Positions 1 to 10,987 of a DNA stretch of 64,000 nt are shown one piece after another. The stretch is taken from contig JAKSZU010000016.1 of assembly GCA_026018925.1 (NCBI GenBank), positions 53,278,496-53,342,495 of the forward strand. The letters are read 5' to 3'. The DNA is from Tupaia tana (Eukaryota > Chordata > Mammalia > Scandentia > Tupaiidae). Both the position numbers and the translations under genes were made by a program. Position 1 is the stretch's first letter. Each line of letters begins with the position of its first letter. The notes below the pieces were generated by a model, which saw nothing but the letters and a program-made list of their open reading frames with translations, had not been told where the DNA came from and did no database searches.

Positions 1-137
1 AAACCGAGTTTTGTTTTTCCCACTTAGAGCTCATCCATTCATACTGTGGTGGCTGAGTCCTTGGGGGAACATCGCCCTTCAACTGTCTGTAGTACATGGG
101 TGCCATTGTGATGGTGCATGTGTGCATGACTACATTT

Positions 138-193
138 TAAAAAAAATTTTATTTATTCATTCATTTATTTTAATTTGACCAGAGAGATACACA

Positions 194-247
<54 letters not shown>

Positions 248-343
248 AAGTGAGAAAGCAAGCCACCAGGTCCAGTACTTGAACCGCAGTTGGCCATGTG
301 GGAGTGTCCAGCGCCTTAACCACCATGCCACCTGCTGGTCTCG
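138..343 (-). repeat. tRNA-SINE type 2
   Basis: TSD TGACTACATTT at 127-137 and 344-354. The CT-rich part has grown into an (AC)n(AG)n microsatellite (about 187-243). Confidence 0.9.
187..243. repeat. (CA)n(GA)n microsatellite
   Basis: Perfect AC run followed by a perfect AG run inside the SINE's CT-rich segment. Confidence 0.95.
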
Positions 344-354
344 TGACTACATTT

Positions 355-850
355 GTTTGTGACGTGTGACTGAATTCAAGTAACTGAATGTGGCATGTGT
401 GATATACTGTGTATGTGTGCATGGGGATGTGTGTCTGTGGGCGTATGGTATTTGCATGTGGTGTGTCTGGGTGTGAGGATGAGAAATAAATATGAATGGT
501 AATGATAATGCAGATCACTGCAATGTGTGTTTGAAACTATGCTGTCAATTACAGACTAGACGATGTTAAACTATGTTCCCAGTGCTTGGCCGGTGTGGGG
601 GCAGAATTCAGCCAGCAAAACTTTTGTTTGATAAGTGCAAAGTTTTTCTTTTTCTTTCGAAAGGAAAAGGTAGTTTATTTAGTAAAAGTAAAAGTACACT
701 CCTGAGAGGTAGGGCCTGAGCAGACAGAGGAGTGACTCAAAAGGCAGTGCAAAGTTTTTATAAAAAAATTAGTGTGCTTCTAGGAGTATGTGTATTCTCA
801 TTGGTACTGGTTGTCCACCCACATCTATTATGTTTTTTGGTTTAATTTAG
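355..850. other. Gene-free stretch
   Basis: A TG-rich, degenerate segment to about 480, then AT-rich sequence. Around 660-760 it resembles the 3' part of an old repeat, which I cannot name. No coding signal seen. Confidence 0.4.
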
Positions 851-851
851 T

Positions 852-1078
852 TTTTTTTTGGCCAGAGAACAACAGAGAGACAGAGAGAAAGAGAGACAAA
901 GAGACAGAAAGCACCCCTCCTAGGGAATGGCCACGCTGCAGTCCCTTTTCTCCCTCCTTTCAAGATTTTGGGCATGCATGCACATGTGCCTGGTGTTTCT
1001 CAAGCCTCTGGGTCTGGGACTTGAACTGTGCAGTCAGCTATGTAGTATCTAGCTGCTTACCATGCCATGGCTGGACCT
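852..1078 (-). repeat. tRNA-SINE type 3
   Basis: Runs from GGCCAGAGAACA (tail side) to GCCATGGCTGGACC (head). A later type 2 copy entered at its head end. Confidence 0.8.
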
Positions 1079-1089
1079 GGTTTTGTTTA

Positions 1090-1176
1090 TTTATTTTATT
1101 AATTTTTTTTAGAATTACTTTTTAATTTTATTTTATTTATTCATTCATCTATTTTAATTTGACCAGAGAGAGACAC

Positions 1177-1230
<54 letters not shown>

Positions 1231-1325
1231 AAGTGAGAAAGCAAGCCACCAGGTCTAGGACTTGAACCATGGTCAGTCATGTGGGAGTATCCAGTGCCTT
1301 AACTACCATGCCACCTGCTGGTCCC
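1090..1325 (-). repeat. tRNA-SINE type 2
   Basis: TSD GGTTTTGTTTA at 1079-1089 and 1326-1336; contains (GA)n at about 1178-1226. The head keeps the full CCACCTGCTGG segment. Confidence 0.9.
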
Positions 1326-1406
1326 GGTTTTGTTTAGTTTTAATTAGGCTTTTTCTTTTCCCCAAAACTGTGTTGTAGAAACAAGCTTTTTTGTTAGTTT
1401 GTGTTT

Positions 1407-1666
1407 AAAATATGCTGCAGGGCTTGTACATACTTACAGATAGGTAGAGAGGAGGAGGGAGAGGGAGGGAGAGAGAGACCTTCAACAGGGTCTGGTCATG
1501 CGTAATCCTTTTTCCTCTAATTCTTCAACCCCTCAGAATCAGGTATGCATACGTGTGTGTACCCCTGGCGTGTAAGCTGCTGGGACTGGAACTCTAACCT
1601 TGGTCAGCGGTGTGGGATCTGGCTTCTTCGGTATAGCGCTTCATTACTGCATTATGGGGTCAGCCC
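1407..1666 (-). repeat. Old tRNA-SINE, type 3-like
   Basis: Strongly diverged; the pattern of GA-rich tail, ATCCTTTTTCCTC body and a head ending GGGGTCAGCCC is still visible. Confidence 0.65.
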
Positions 1667-2490
1667 TTATTTTGAGATCATTATAGATCCGCATACAATT
1701 GTAGAAAATAATACAGAGAGATCCTGTACCCTTTACCCAGTTTTTCCCAATGATACTGTCTTGTGAAATTATAGTATGATATCACAACTACGGGATTGGC
1801 ATTAATAGGATGCAGAACTTTCCATCACCACAAAAATCTTGCTTTTTTTTTTTACAACCGTGCCCACTTTTTTCCTAACCTCAATCCAGCTTGTGTCTGC
1901 TGGCAGCCACTAATCCGTTCTCTGTTTCTACCTTTTTGTTATTACGAGAATGTTTTATAAATGGAGTCCTATAGTATATAAACTTTCAGGACTGGCTTTG
2001 TTCACTTGGCATGATTCTCTGGAGATCCATCCAGGGTATTGTGTTTACCAATAGCTCATTTTTTTTTAATGGCTGAGTAGTATTGCATGCTATGGATGTA
2101 CACATTTTGGACAAAAGATATCTGGTTGTCTCTAGTTTGGGTCTATTACAGATAAAGCTGCCATGAACATTCAGGCACAGGGTTTTGTGTGGGTAAGTGT
2201 TCATGGCTATGGGATAAACACCCAGGAAAGCAATTTTGAGGTTGTATGGCAGTTGCTTATTTAGCATTTTAAGGAACTGTTTTCCAGAGCTGGACCATTT
2301 TACATTTCTACTGTGAGAATTCCAGGTCCTCTGCATCTTCACCAGCATCTAGTGGGTCTATTTCTGGGTTCTCATTTCATTCTGTTGATCTGCGTGTCCA
2401 TCCCTCCACCAATACTGCATGACCTTGATTGCTACCTTTATATAGCGAAACTTCAAGTACAGCAGATTGATCCTCCCTTTCTAATTTAAA
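1667..2490 (-). mobile_element. L1 LINE 3' fragment (old, L1M-like)
   Basis: The plus strand reads GGCTGAGTAGTATTGCATG, the antisense of the conserved end of L1 ORF2 (EYYSAIKKN-like), with the antisense 3' region around it (AAAGCTGCCATGAACATT). Riddled with stops. Confidence 0.85.
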
Positions 2491-2535
2491 GAAAATCTAT
2501 TGTTTTTTCTTTCTTTTATGAGAAAGAGAGAGAAA

Positions 2536-2996
2536 TGTGGATGGAAGTCTGACAGGTTCTTCCTATTTTTCCAAAGTCCTTCCCAGAGGGCCTAGGGGGA
2601 GTCACGCCCACAGATGTTGACAGACCATTCGGCCCATTAGTAACAGGATTCTTCCTACCTCCTGTCCTCGCAGCATTGGAGTGTCTTTGTGATGTATATG
2701 AAGCCTCCCTATTGTTGTTCAAGTACAGTCCTTCCTGATCTCAGCAACCTTCCTTTTCCAGTCACCACCCTAAAAGCTGTAAAACCCACCTATAACCTAC
2801 AAGACCCCCCACCACAGGTCCTGCCTTTTTGGGCCAGACCAATGGAAAAACTTTTCACTGAATTCCAAACGCTGTCGCTGGCTTTCAAAATCAAATAAAA
2901 GGATCTCCTGTACCTGATCACCCCTGAGAGAGAAAGGCATGTTTTGTCTTCTCTCAGGGCCTAGGTCACTAGTGTGCTGCTTGGTAATAAACCACA
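2536..2996 (+). mobile_element. Possible LTR (gammaretrovirus-like)
   Basis: Bounded by TGTGG and CCACA inverted ends. Inside are a CCAAT box (near 2838), AATAAAAG (near 2895) and a U5-like end. No matching TSD, no internal retroviral genes. Could be a different old repeat. Confidence 0.4.
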
Positions 2997-3025
2997 TTAA
3001 TTATTAATCATTAATCTTTAGAGTT

Positions 3026-3222
3026 GGTTATTTTCTGTCGAAGAGAGAGGAACCATCATCAACAGGGTCCTGATGCTGCTCTCCACCCCCAGCCTGCAGC
3101 CAGCCCTGGATCATGGGCAAACGTGCTCAGCATATTCAGGGAAGTCTTTAGACTTGAACCAAGAACCTTCTCATGTGGGATTGCCTGGCAGAACATCACA
3201 TTTTACTGTTGCACCACTCAGT
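3026..3222 (-). repeat. tRNA-SINE type 4
   Basis: CATCATCAACAGGGTCCTGATGC body, CATGGGCAAACGTGCTCAG, then the antisense of a tRNA-like head (TTTTACTGTTGCACCAC). Confidence 0.75.
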
Positions 3223-3262
3223 TTGTATACTTTCTATTTCTTTTACTTGCCTTGGTGCCTGG

Positions 3263-3697
3263 TGTGGAGAGCAGCAATCTGAGAAAACACGGTGTGAGAT
3301 TTAGACGCTGAGATTTAGACGCATGCAGGAGCATGGTTCCTGAGCTTCATTAGCAATGGCTATGAGAGCAATTCCATACAAAACGCTATCTGCCTGTTGT
3401 CGGTTACCAGGAAGCTACCCATGTTTATCAGATTTTGCCCCCAAAAGGGTCAGAGAAACTCCTTGGCGCCAGTGGTTTTGCATCTTTAAACGATTTACAT
3501 CCTAAAGCAACTGGCTTTGCATTCCATTTCCTCTTCCCTTGTTTTCTGCTCTTTAAAATAAACCTGGGGCCGGTTTTGGGACGCAACTTCTCCACCAGAG
3601 AAGTTGGGTCCATGGAGAAGTTGTGCCCACCGGATCCTTGCTTTTCTATACTTGTGTGTCTTTGTGTGTTTGTTATTGCAGTAATTTCTAATCCACA
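3263..3697 (+). mobile_element. Solo LTR, betaretrovirus (ERVK)-like
   Basis: 435 bp with perfect terminal inverted repeats TGTGGA and TCCACA. An AT-rich signal TTTAAAATAAA (about 3553-3562) combines promoter-like and poly(A) elements, followed by a perfect stem AACTTCTC / GAGAAGTT and a GT-rich stretch. The expected 6-bp TSD is not recognisable. No internal retroviral genes are present. Confidence 0.6.
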
Positions 3698-3769
3698 GCT
3701 TTCCCCACTCAGAAAAACATGTTCAGCCGAGCAGGTCCTGGCAGCCTCGCTAGAGCTTCCATCACTAGT

Positions 3770-4643
3770 TGACTAAGATGGTTGGAATGGCCGTCTTTGC
3801 TTTGTTCTTAGAGGGGAAAGTGCTCAGTCTTTCGCTGTTAAGCCTGATGTTAACAGTAGGTCTTTCGGAGATGCTCTTTAACAGATTGAGAAAATTCCCT
3901 TCTATTCTTATTTTTCTGAGTTTTCACAAACATGATGAATGGGGTCAAATTTTGTCAGATACGTTTTCTTACATCAGTTGAAATGATTACACGATTTTTC
4001 TTCGTTAGTTTGTTAAAGTGGTGGATTACACTGACTGGTTTTAGGATACCAACTAGTTTTACATGCCGAGAGTAAACTCCACTTGGTTGTGGTGTGTAAT
4101 TGTTTTTTAATTTACTGACGAATATTATTTGATAATATTTGGTTAAGGATTTCTGAGTTGATATTCATGAAAGATAGTAGTCTTTTTACTCTATTGATAG
4201 TGCTGTTTGGTGCACAAAAGTTTTTAATCTTCATCAAGCCCAATTTGTCTATTTTTTTTCATTTTCCCCCTGGCCTTTGGTCTCATATCTAAGAAATCAT
4301 TGCCAAATTCAATGCCCTAAAGTTTTGCCCTATTCTCCCCCCCCTTTCTAAAATTGCCAGAGGGCATGTGTACTTGCCGAAAGACACAAAGATGCAGAGA
4401 GACAGAGAGAGAGAGGGAGAAAACGCCTCCCGGTGGGGTGTAGTCACTCCACCATTCCTTCTCCTTCACTTCTCAATCATATTGGGAAGTGCCAATATGA
4501 TTTTGTGTGTTTTTTTTCAAGCTGCCAGGGGGCTGAGATTTGAACTGTGGTCAGCCATGTGGAATCTGACTCCTTTTAACCACTAGGTTATTGGGCTGGC
4601 CTGCTATATGTTTTCTTTTAAGAGTTTAATAAGTTTAGAATTA
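3770..4643 (-). mobile_element. L1 LINE fragment, split by a SINE
   Basis: Antisense of the L1 ORF2 reverse-transcriptase region (near 3890-4160) joined to antisense 3' sequence (CATATCTAAGAAATCATTGCC). It resumes at 4602 after the type 3 SINE. Decayed. Confidence 0.8.
4355..4601 (-). repeat. tRNA-SINE type 3
   Basis: ATTGCCAGAGGGCATGTG tail side to GGTTATTGGGCTGGCC head; inserted in L1. Confidence 0.85.
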
Positions 4644-4924
4644 GGGACTAGCAGTTGGCATAATGGCTATGTTGCTGGACTCCCATGTAGTTGACCGCGG
4701 TTTTAGTCCTGGACCCAGTAACTTAAACTCATGCCAGGCATATGTGCGTGCGTCTCCAAGATCCTGAGAGGAGAATGGAGGAGAAAGGATTGTGGGTGGC
4801 CATCCCCTGGGGCAGCATGGTCATCCCCCTTTGGGGGGGTGATTTCTCGCTTTCTGTTTATCTCTCTCTGTCTTCCTGGTGAGCTCACGTGCCCTGTAGC
4901 AAAAAACTTCTCAAAAAAAAAAAA
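4644..4924 (+). repeat. tRNA-SINE type 1
   Basis: TSD TTAGAATTA at 4635-4643 and 4925-4933. It has an extra 22-bp or so between the two GGCCATCCCC-like motifs, an internal duplication of the palindrome region. Confidence 0.9.
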
Positions 4925-4943
4925 TTAGAATTAAAAAAAAAAT

Positions 4944-5162
4944 GCTAGAGGGTATGTGTGCTTCCCAGAGAGAAAGAGAAAGTGAGAAAGCACCCCTGGG
5001 GGAATGGCCACTCTGTAATCCTTTCTCCTCCATTCTCTCAGGACTTTGGGCGTGCACACATATGTGCCTGGCATGTTTTACAAGCTGCCGGGTTTGGGAC
5101 TCAAACGGTGCAGTCAGCCATGTGGGATCTAGATGCCTTAATCACCAGCCTACCAGCTGACC
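4944..5162 (-). repeat. tRNA-SINE type 3
   Basis: Body CACCCCTGGGGGAATGGCC; head ends CCAGCTGACCCC. Confidence 0.85.
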
Positions 5163-5372
5163 CCTCCTTTTGTATTTTTATGGAGGTTTCACTATATAGG
5201 CATGGCTGACCATTGACTAATAGTGATTAACCCAACTTTCAGCTCCTCTCCCCTCCTGGAGGTTGTGGGGGTAGGACTGGAAGTTCCAACTGTCTAATCC
5301 CATGGTTGGTTGCCTATTGGCCCCCATCTTAAGGCTATCCAGGAGCCCACCAAGAGTCACAAAAGATGCTCC

Positions 5373-5615
5373 TGTCTGGGGTCAGCAGGTGGCATAGCGG
5401 TTAAGGTGCTGGACTCCCACATGGTCTACTGCAGTTCAAGCCCCAGATCCAGCTCCTTGAAATCATGCCGGGTGTGTGTGTATGTGTGTGCCCAAAATCC
5501 CAGGAGGAAAATAGAAGAGAAGGGATTGCGGCATAGGGGTGATTTCTTACTTTTCCTCTCACTGTCTTTCTCTGGTGAACACATGGGACCTATGACAAAA
5601 ACCTTAAAAAAAAAA
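5373..5615 (+). repeat. tRNA-SINE with type 2 head and type 1 body
   Basis: The head reads CAGCAGGTGGCATAGCGGTTAA (type 2 style) but is followed by the long body CCCAAAATCCCAGGAGG and the end ACCTATGACAAAAACC. It links the two families. Confidence 0.85.
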
Positions 5616-5618
5616 TTA

Positions 5619-5820
5619 AGGGGCTGGCAAGTGGCATGGTGGTTAAAGGCGCTGGACTCCCACATGGCCGACCATGGTTCAAGTCTCAGACCTGGTGACT
5701 TGTTTTCTCACTTTCTCTCTCTCTGTCTCTCTCTGATCAAACTGGAAAATAATAATGATAATAATAATAAAATAAAGTTAAATAAAATAATTCTTTAAAA
5801 AATAAATAAAAAATATAAAG
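5619..5820 (+). repeat. tRNA-SINE type 2
   Basis: Full head, CT-rich stretch, then a TGATCAAACTGGAAAATAATAA tail grown to about 80 bases of AT. Confidence 0.85.
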
Positions 5821-5822
5821 AG

Positions 5823-6019
5823 GGGACCAGCGACTGGTGTTGTAGTTTAGCCACCGGGTACTCCCACACAGCCGGCCATGGTTCGAGTCCCAGACCTGGT
5901 GGCTTGCTTCCTCACTTTCCCTCTCTCTCTCTCTCTCTCTCTGTGTATCGCTCTCTGGTAAAATTAAAGTGGATGAATGAATAAATAAAATGAAATAAAG
6001 ATTATTAAAAAAAAAAAAT
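5823..6019 (+). repeat. tRNA-SINE type 2
   Basis: Second of two copies in tandem. B box GGTTCGAGTCC intact; A-box region diverged. Confidence 0.85.
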
Positions 6020-6077
6020 GAAAGCTCCTGTTAAGGAATTCTGAAGGACTTAGGAACTCTGTCAGGAACCTGGGTCA

Positions 6078-6346
6078 GGGACCAGCAGTTAGCGTAGTGG
6101 CTATGTCGCTGGACTCCATGTAGTCGACCGTGGTTCGCGTCCAGAACCCGGTGGCTTAAAACTCATGCCGGGTGCATGTACGTGCGTGCCCAAGATCCCG
6201 AGAGGAGAATGGAGGAGAAGGGATTGCGGCGTGGCCCTCCCCCCTGGGCGGTGATTTCTCGCTTTCTGTCTCTCTGTCTCTGTGTCTGGCGACCGCACAC
6301 GCCCTATAGCAAAAACCTCTAAAAAAAAAAAAAAAAAAAAAAAAAA
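6078..6346 (+). repeat. tRNA-SINE type 1
   Basis: Perfect 13-bp TSD GGAACCTGGGTCA at 6065-6077 and 6347-6359; long pure A tail, so recent. Confidence 0.95.
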
Positions 6347-6510
6347 GGAACCTGGGTCAAAGATGAAATATTAGAACAAAAGATTATCCTAGTACCCCTA
6401 TCTACAAGGGTATTAGGAGCTCTATGTCAAAAACTGGGGATAAGACTGAATATCTCTTTTTTCTTACATCACAGCGACCTACCCACCCACTGTCTTTTAC
6501 CTGGCTCAGT

Positions 6511-7233
6511 ATACACATTCAAGTTACCTGTTCAGCTCTGAAACCATTGGAATCTGAGAGCCTAGTCTTTGTAGTTTCATGTTTTTATTTTAGCCCTGGA
6601 TCACTCAGTGGTAATAAAATGAAGGGAAAAAAAAAAAAAAGAAACAGGAAGAGAAAGAGCAAGGAAACCTTCATTTGGATTGAGGCTGAGGCTGAGTGGG
6701 GAAAATTGCCGGGGAGAGAGGGAGGAGAGCAATCTGTATCCAGCTCATGCAGGGTCATGCGTCTTATCTCTAAGTTCCCTCTCAGGGAATAGAGGGTAAC
6801 AGGCTGTTGATTTCTAAGTTTATTTAAACCTTGAAACCTTATCGTATCTTCAGCCAAACAGCATAAAGTTAAACAAACTAGCTTTCGAGGCCCGAGGAGA
6901 AGTTGATTTAAGATAGGGTTCTATCAGCGGTTACTCAACCACAGTGGCTCCCATCTTATCGCTGACAAAGGCCACGCTCCCTTGTCAGGGCCTTTTGTGG
7001 CACTGTGCAACCCACCCCCTGCCTCAGCTCCAGCCCAAAGGAGGGTCTTCCTGTTGAAGGGGCTCACATGACTTTGCGGACCCATGAGTAGCTTGGTGCG
7101 TGTCAGACAGCTGCCTTCTTCCTCTGCCAGCCTGCTCCATGGCCTTGTGACCTCATGGGTCACAGTGTCAGAGAGGGCAGCCACGCGGGGCTTCCTGTCA
7201 ATACAACTGACACTGGACCCATTGATAGCAAAA
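6511..7233. other. Gene-free stretch
   Basis: A purine-rich stretch near 6620-6735, then mixed sequence with no SINE. No splice or coding pattern that I trust. Confidence 0.4.
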
Positions 7234-7318
7234 TATTGAGATGTCAGGAAAGTCATGATGCATTTTTGCATAGAAAAGCCCAGGAAAATATGCGTTTTAC
7301 TTTCCCGACGACCTGATA
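7234..7318. mobile_element. Palindromic MITE-like element, copy 1
   Basis: Imperfect terminal inverted repeats: left TATTGAGATGTCAGGAAAG, right end reading TATCAGGTCGTCGGGAAAG on the other strand. Related to the copies at 20558 and 51625. Confidence 0.6.
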
Positions 7319-7339
7319 CAGTCAGGCCTAAGTCCAACA

Positions 7340-7788
7340 CTGTGCCCTCCTTCCCCTGTGAGCCTGTTTTGACCCTCATACTTCAGACTTCTGCTGTAGG
7401 ATGATCACAATCTGTCCATACGTAGGTAGATTCTGACATGGAATTTTCATCAGCCCACCAGTGCCTCATAGGCTATTCTGGTGAACAGTGCAATGTGGCT
7501 CTGATGGATCAGCTCCCTTACAGCAGAAGGAGTGTGGACGATGCCCTGAGCGCCCCTGCTTTGACCATGAGGCCCACCATCTGGAAGCATCTGGCCTTAT
7601 AGGATGATGAAAGAGCCTTTTGGAGGCAGCTGTGACTCCTCCTGGGTCTGAGACACTAACGCGGGAGGCCGACTGCTGTCTTGTAGACGTTCTAACCTGT
7701 TGTGCTGGCTCCTATAGCAGAGCACAGGTGCCTTCATAAACTTCCTCCTGTCTGGTCTGCTAGAGAGGAGCCTCCAATTACACCAGAC
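7340..7788 (+). mobile_element. Possible old ERVL-like internal remnant
   Basis: GACCATGAGGCCCACCATCTGG and GGCCTTATAGGATG resemble stretches common in decayed ERVL copies. No open frame of note; the assignment rests on memory of these patterns. Confidence 0.3.
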
Positions 7789-8074
7789 TGGGATCAGCAG
7801 TTAATGTAATGACTATGTCGCTGGACTCCCACGTAGTTGACCATGGTTCCCGTCCCGAACCTGGTGGCTTAAAGTTCACACCGGGCGCGTGTGCGTGCGT
7901 GACTAAGATCCCGAGAGGAGAATGGAGGAGAAGGGATTGCGGCGTGGCCATCTCCCCTGGGGGTTGATTTTCTCGCTTTCTGTCTCTCTGTCTCTCTCTG
8001 TCTTTCTGGCAAGCGCACGTGCCCTATGGATATAAAATGAAAATAAATATTAAGTTAAATGGAAAAAAAAAAAG
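7789..8074 (+). repeat. tRNA-SINE type 1 with type 2-like tail
   Basis: The normal body ends CCCTATGGATATAAAATG and then AATAAATATTAAGTTAAATGG, an AT-rich end typical of type 2. Confidence 0.85.
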
Positions 8075-8383
8075 AATATCCATTGTGTGAACATGCTACA
8101 GTTTATATCCGTTGTCCTCTTTGTGAGCATCTGGATGGTTTCCAGCTGTTCTGCTGTTCCAAGTAGGACATGACACATGTCCTTGCAAGTGCCTGTAGGT
8201 GCACACGTGTGAGAGTTTCTCTAGAAATGGAATTGCTGGGTCATAGGGATATACGCCTTCCACCTTCCCGGATATTGCCAAATGATTCTCTCATCTTGTA
8301 CCGATCGACAACACTCCATCAGCATGAGTGGTTTTAAAATTTTTTTGTCTTTCTGTGGGTGTCAAGTGGCTCTCATTTTAATC

Positions 8384-8889
8384 TTTTTTTCTTTTTCTTT
8401 TTTTTTTTTTTTGAGAGGTTTTTGCTATAGGGCGCGTGCGCTCACCAGGCAGACAGAGAGAGACAGAGAGACAGAAAGCGAGAAATCACCCCCTGGGGGG
8501 ATGGCCATGCTGCAATCCCTTCTCCTCCATTCTCCTCTCGGGATCTTGGACACACACGCACACGCGCCCGGTGTGAGTTTTAAGCCACCGGGTCCGGGAC
8601 TTGAACTGCGGTCGACTACATGGGAGTCCAGCGACATAGCCATTACACTAACTGCTGGTTCCCTTTTTTTTAATTGCCAGAGGGTGTGTGTACTTGCCAG
8701 AGAGAGAGCATGCCTGAATGGGACACAGTCACGTTGTGTTCCTTTCTCCTCCATGTCTCCATCCTGCCAGGACTTGGGGCACACATGTACACATGCCTGG
8801 CATGTTTTTCAAGCCTCTGGGACTAGGATCCAAACCATGGTGGGCCATGTAGAACTCAGCTTCCTTCACTGCTAAGATACTGGCAGGTC
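8384..8889 (-). repeat. tRNA-SINE type 3, interrupted
   Basis: TSD CTCATTTTAAT on both sides of the nest. A type 1 copy sits in its poly(T) end; the type 3 body runs 8666-8889. Confidence 0.8.
8391..8662 (-). repeat. tRNA-SINE type 1
   Basis: Nested in the tail of the type 3 copy; CpG-rich body. Confidence 0.9.
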
Positions 8890-9179
8890 AGACAACTCAT
8901 TTTAATTTGCATTTCTTTGGTTACTAGTGACTTGAAATATCTTTCTTATGTTTCTTGTTCAATGTTCTCTTCTACAGGCTGCTTACTGACGGAGTTTGCC
9001 TGGCGTTCTGTCGGGTCACTTGGACTTTCCTCATCGATATACAGACTTTCTTTTTCCTTTCTAAGAAGCACTCATTTGTGGGTTTTAGGGATTGCATTTT
9101 TCCTCTCTCAAACTGTGGGTTATTTTTAACCATTTTTCTGTCTTTAAATATGAGTTTATTTTTTGAAAAAAGATTATGG

Positions 9180-9429
9180 GGGTGGGCAGCAGGTGGTATG
9201 GTGGTGAAGGTGCTGGACCCCACATGGCCAACTCCTCAGTTCAAGTCTCAAACCTGGCAACTTGAAAAACATGCCAGGTGCGTATGTGTGCCCAAAATCC
9301 TGAGAGGAGAATGAAGGAGAAAGGACTGCAACATAGCTATCCCCCTTGGGTGATTTCTCACTTTCCCTCTCTTTTTTTTTTTTTGTCTTTCTCTATCTAT
9401 CTCCAGTGAGTGCATGCACCCTATAGCAC

Positions 9430-9461
<32 letters not shown>
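9180..9461 (+). repeat. tRNA-SINE type 3 with long A tail
   Basis: Head GGGCAGCAGGTGGTATGGTGG; ends CACCCTATAGCACC and about 30 A. Confidence 0.85.
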
Positions 9462-9463
<2 letters not shown>

Positions 9464-9464
<1 letters not shown>

Positions 9465-9903
9465 ACTAGGGACTGTGTGCTCACTACAGAGAGTAAACGC
9501 CACCCCCCACCTGAGGCATGGTTACACCTCAGTCCTGTCTCCTTTTCTCCATCCTGTCAGAATTTGGTGTGCACACATACGTGCACACATACTTGGAATG
9601 CCTTTTTTTTAAAAAAGATTGATTTATTTAATTCCATTCGTTATTATTATTTTTTAGAATTTGACCAGACAGAGAGAGAAGGAAAGCGAGAAAGCAATCT
9701 GCCAGGTCCGAGACTTGAACTGCAGTCGGCCATGTGGGAATCTAGTGCCCTTAACCACCATGCCACCTGCTTCCCCCCTCCCCTTAATGTATATTTATTT
9801 ATTTATCTATTTATTTGTTGTAATTTTCAAGCCTCTGAGTCTGGGACTCGAACTTTGGTTGGCCATGTGGGAATCTAGTCCCTCAACCACCACACCACCT
9901 ACC
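9464..9903 (-). repeat. tRNA-SINE type 3, interrupted
   Basis: Body 9464-9603 and head about 9825-9903, separated by a type 2 copy and an AT-rich stretch. Confidence 0.7.
9604..9773 (-). repeat. tRNA-SINE type 2
   Basis: AT tail, TTTGACCAGACAGAGAG, head ACCACCATGCCACCTGC. Confidence 0.85.
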
Positions 9904-9905
9904 AC

Positions 9906-10001
9906 CCACCCCACATATCTGTCAAGCTGCTGGAGCCAGATTCAAATTGTAGTTGGCTATGTGAGATCCAACTACCTTAACCACTGTGCTATGGGACCAG
10001 T
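9906..10001 (-). repeat. tRNA-SINE head only (type 3)
   Basis: TCAAGCTGCTGGAGCC to CTATGGGACCAGTC; the tail half is missing. Confidence 0.65.
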
Positions 10002-10086
10002 CAAATTTTATTTTTTAAAAAGTTTTTTTATTGACTTCTATCATGAGTGAAAGAGACAAAGAGACAGCAGCCCCCAACACGTTCTT

Positions 10087-10361
10087 TCTTTTTTGGAGAA
10101 ATTTTTTTTTTTTTTTTTCTTTTTGCTATAGGGCGCGTGCGCTCGCCAGACAGGCAGAGAGAGACAGAGAGATAGAAAGCGAGAAATCACCCCCCAGGAG
10201 GGATGGCCACGCCACAATCCCTTCTCCTCCATTCTCCTCTCGGGATCTTGGGCATGCACGCACACACGCCCGACGTGAGTTTAAGCCACTGGGTCCAGGA
10301 CTCGAACCGCAGTTGACTTCGTGGGAGTCCAGCGACATAGCCATTACGTTAACTGCTGGTC
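10087..10361 (-). repeat. tRNA-SINE type 1
   Basis: Perfect 16-bp TSD CCCCCAACACGTTCTT at 10071-10086 and 10362-10377. Confidence 0.95.
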
Positions 10362-10433
10362 CCCCCAACACGTTCTTAAGCTACCTCCTGCCTCAGCCAG
10401 CCAACAGATAATTTTTTTTTAAGAATTATATAT

Positions 10434-10612
10434 TGGCATACCGGCAAGTGGCGTGATTGTTGATGGCACTGGACTCCCACATGGCCAACCACAGTTCAAG
10501 TCTTGGACCCAGCGGCTTGCTTTCTCCCTTTCCCTCTCTCTCTCTCACTCTGTCCCTCTGGTCAAATTTAAATAAATAAATAAATAAAGTTAAATTAAAA
10601 AATTATTTTAAA
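10434..10612 (+). repeat. tRNA-SINE type 2
   Basis: Head CCGGCAAGTGGCGTG, CT-rich stretch, (AATA)n tail. Confidence 0.85.
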
Positions 10613-10639
10613 AAGAAAATTATTTATTTACTTTTGTTT

Positions 10640-10790
10640 ATTATTATTTAAAAAAATTGCTCTAGGGCACATGCACATACTCTCTCACCAGAGAGAGATG
10701 GAGAGAGAGAGACAGAAAGTCAGCCAACAGGTGCAGCACTCAGCCATGTAAGAGTCCAGCGCCCCAACCACCACACCACCTCCTGGCTCC
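10640..10790 (-). repeat. tRNA-SINE, type 2/type 1 intermediate
   Basis: Keeps TTGCTCTAGGGCACATGC (type 1 end) but lacks the central body. Confidence 0.75.
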
Positions 10791-10987
10791 AACCAGCCCC
10801 AGATTATGAGCTCCTACGTGCCTGGATGCTCAGGGAGGTCTCCAGACATGAACCCAGAACCTTCCTATGTGGCTCAGCCTCACAGAGTATTGTATTTTAC
10901 AACTACATTACCATCTGCCCCACCCCACCCGGTTTCATTTTTAAGTATAAAATTTATCCAGTAAGGTCTTTAAAATGTAGAAATCTT

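Larger units (their letters stand above)
5163..6510 (+). repeat. Ancient interspersed repeat split by four SINEs
   Basis: The pieces 5163-5360, 6020-6077 and 6347-6500 read on as one element (GGAGGTTTCACTATATAGGCATG, then TTAGGAACTCTGTCAGGAACCTGGG, then AAACTGGGGATAAGACTGAATA). I recognise the pattern as a mammal-wide repeat but cannot name its family. Confidence 0.5.
8075..9178 (-). mobile_element. L1 LINE fragment, split by nested SINEs
   Basis: Antisense L1 sequence (GAAATGGAATTGCTGGGTCATAGG) to 8384, resuming at 8890 (TTTTAATTTGCATTTC) and ending near 9178. Confidence 0.75.
10025..10930 (-). repeat. tRNA-SINE type 4 in three pieces
   Basis: Pieces 10025-10086, 10378-10412 and 10791-10930 make one element, opened by a type 1 copy and a pair of type 2-like copies. 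Confidence 0.75.

Noticed and set aside
3263-3697. Intact endogenous retrovirus around the LTRs
   Set aside because: No gag, pol or env coding sequence between or beside the LTR-like elements.
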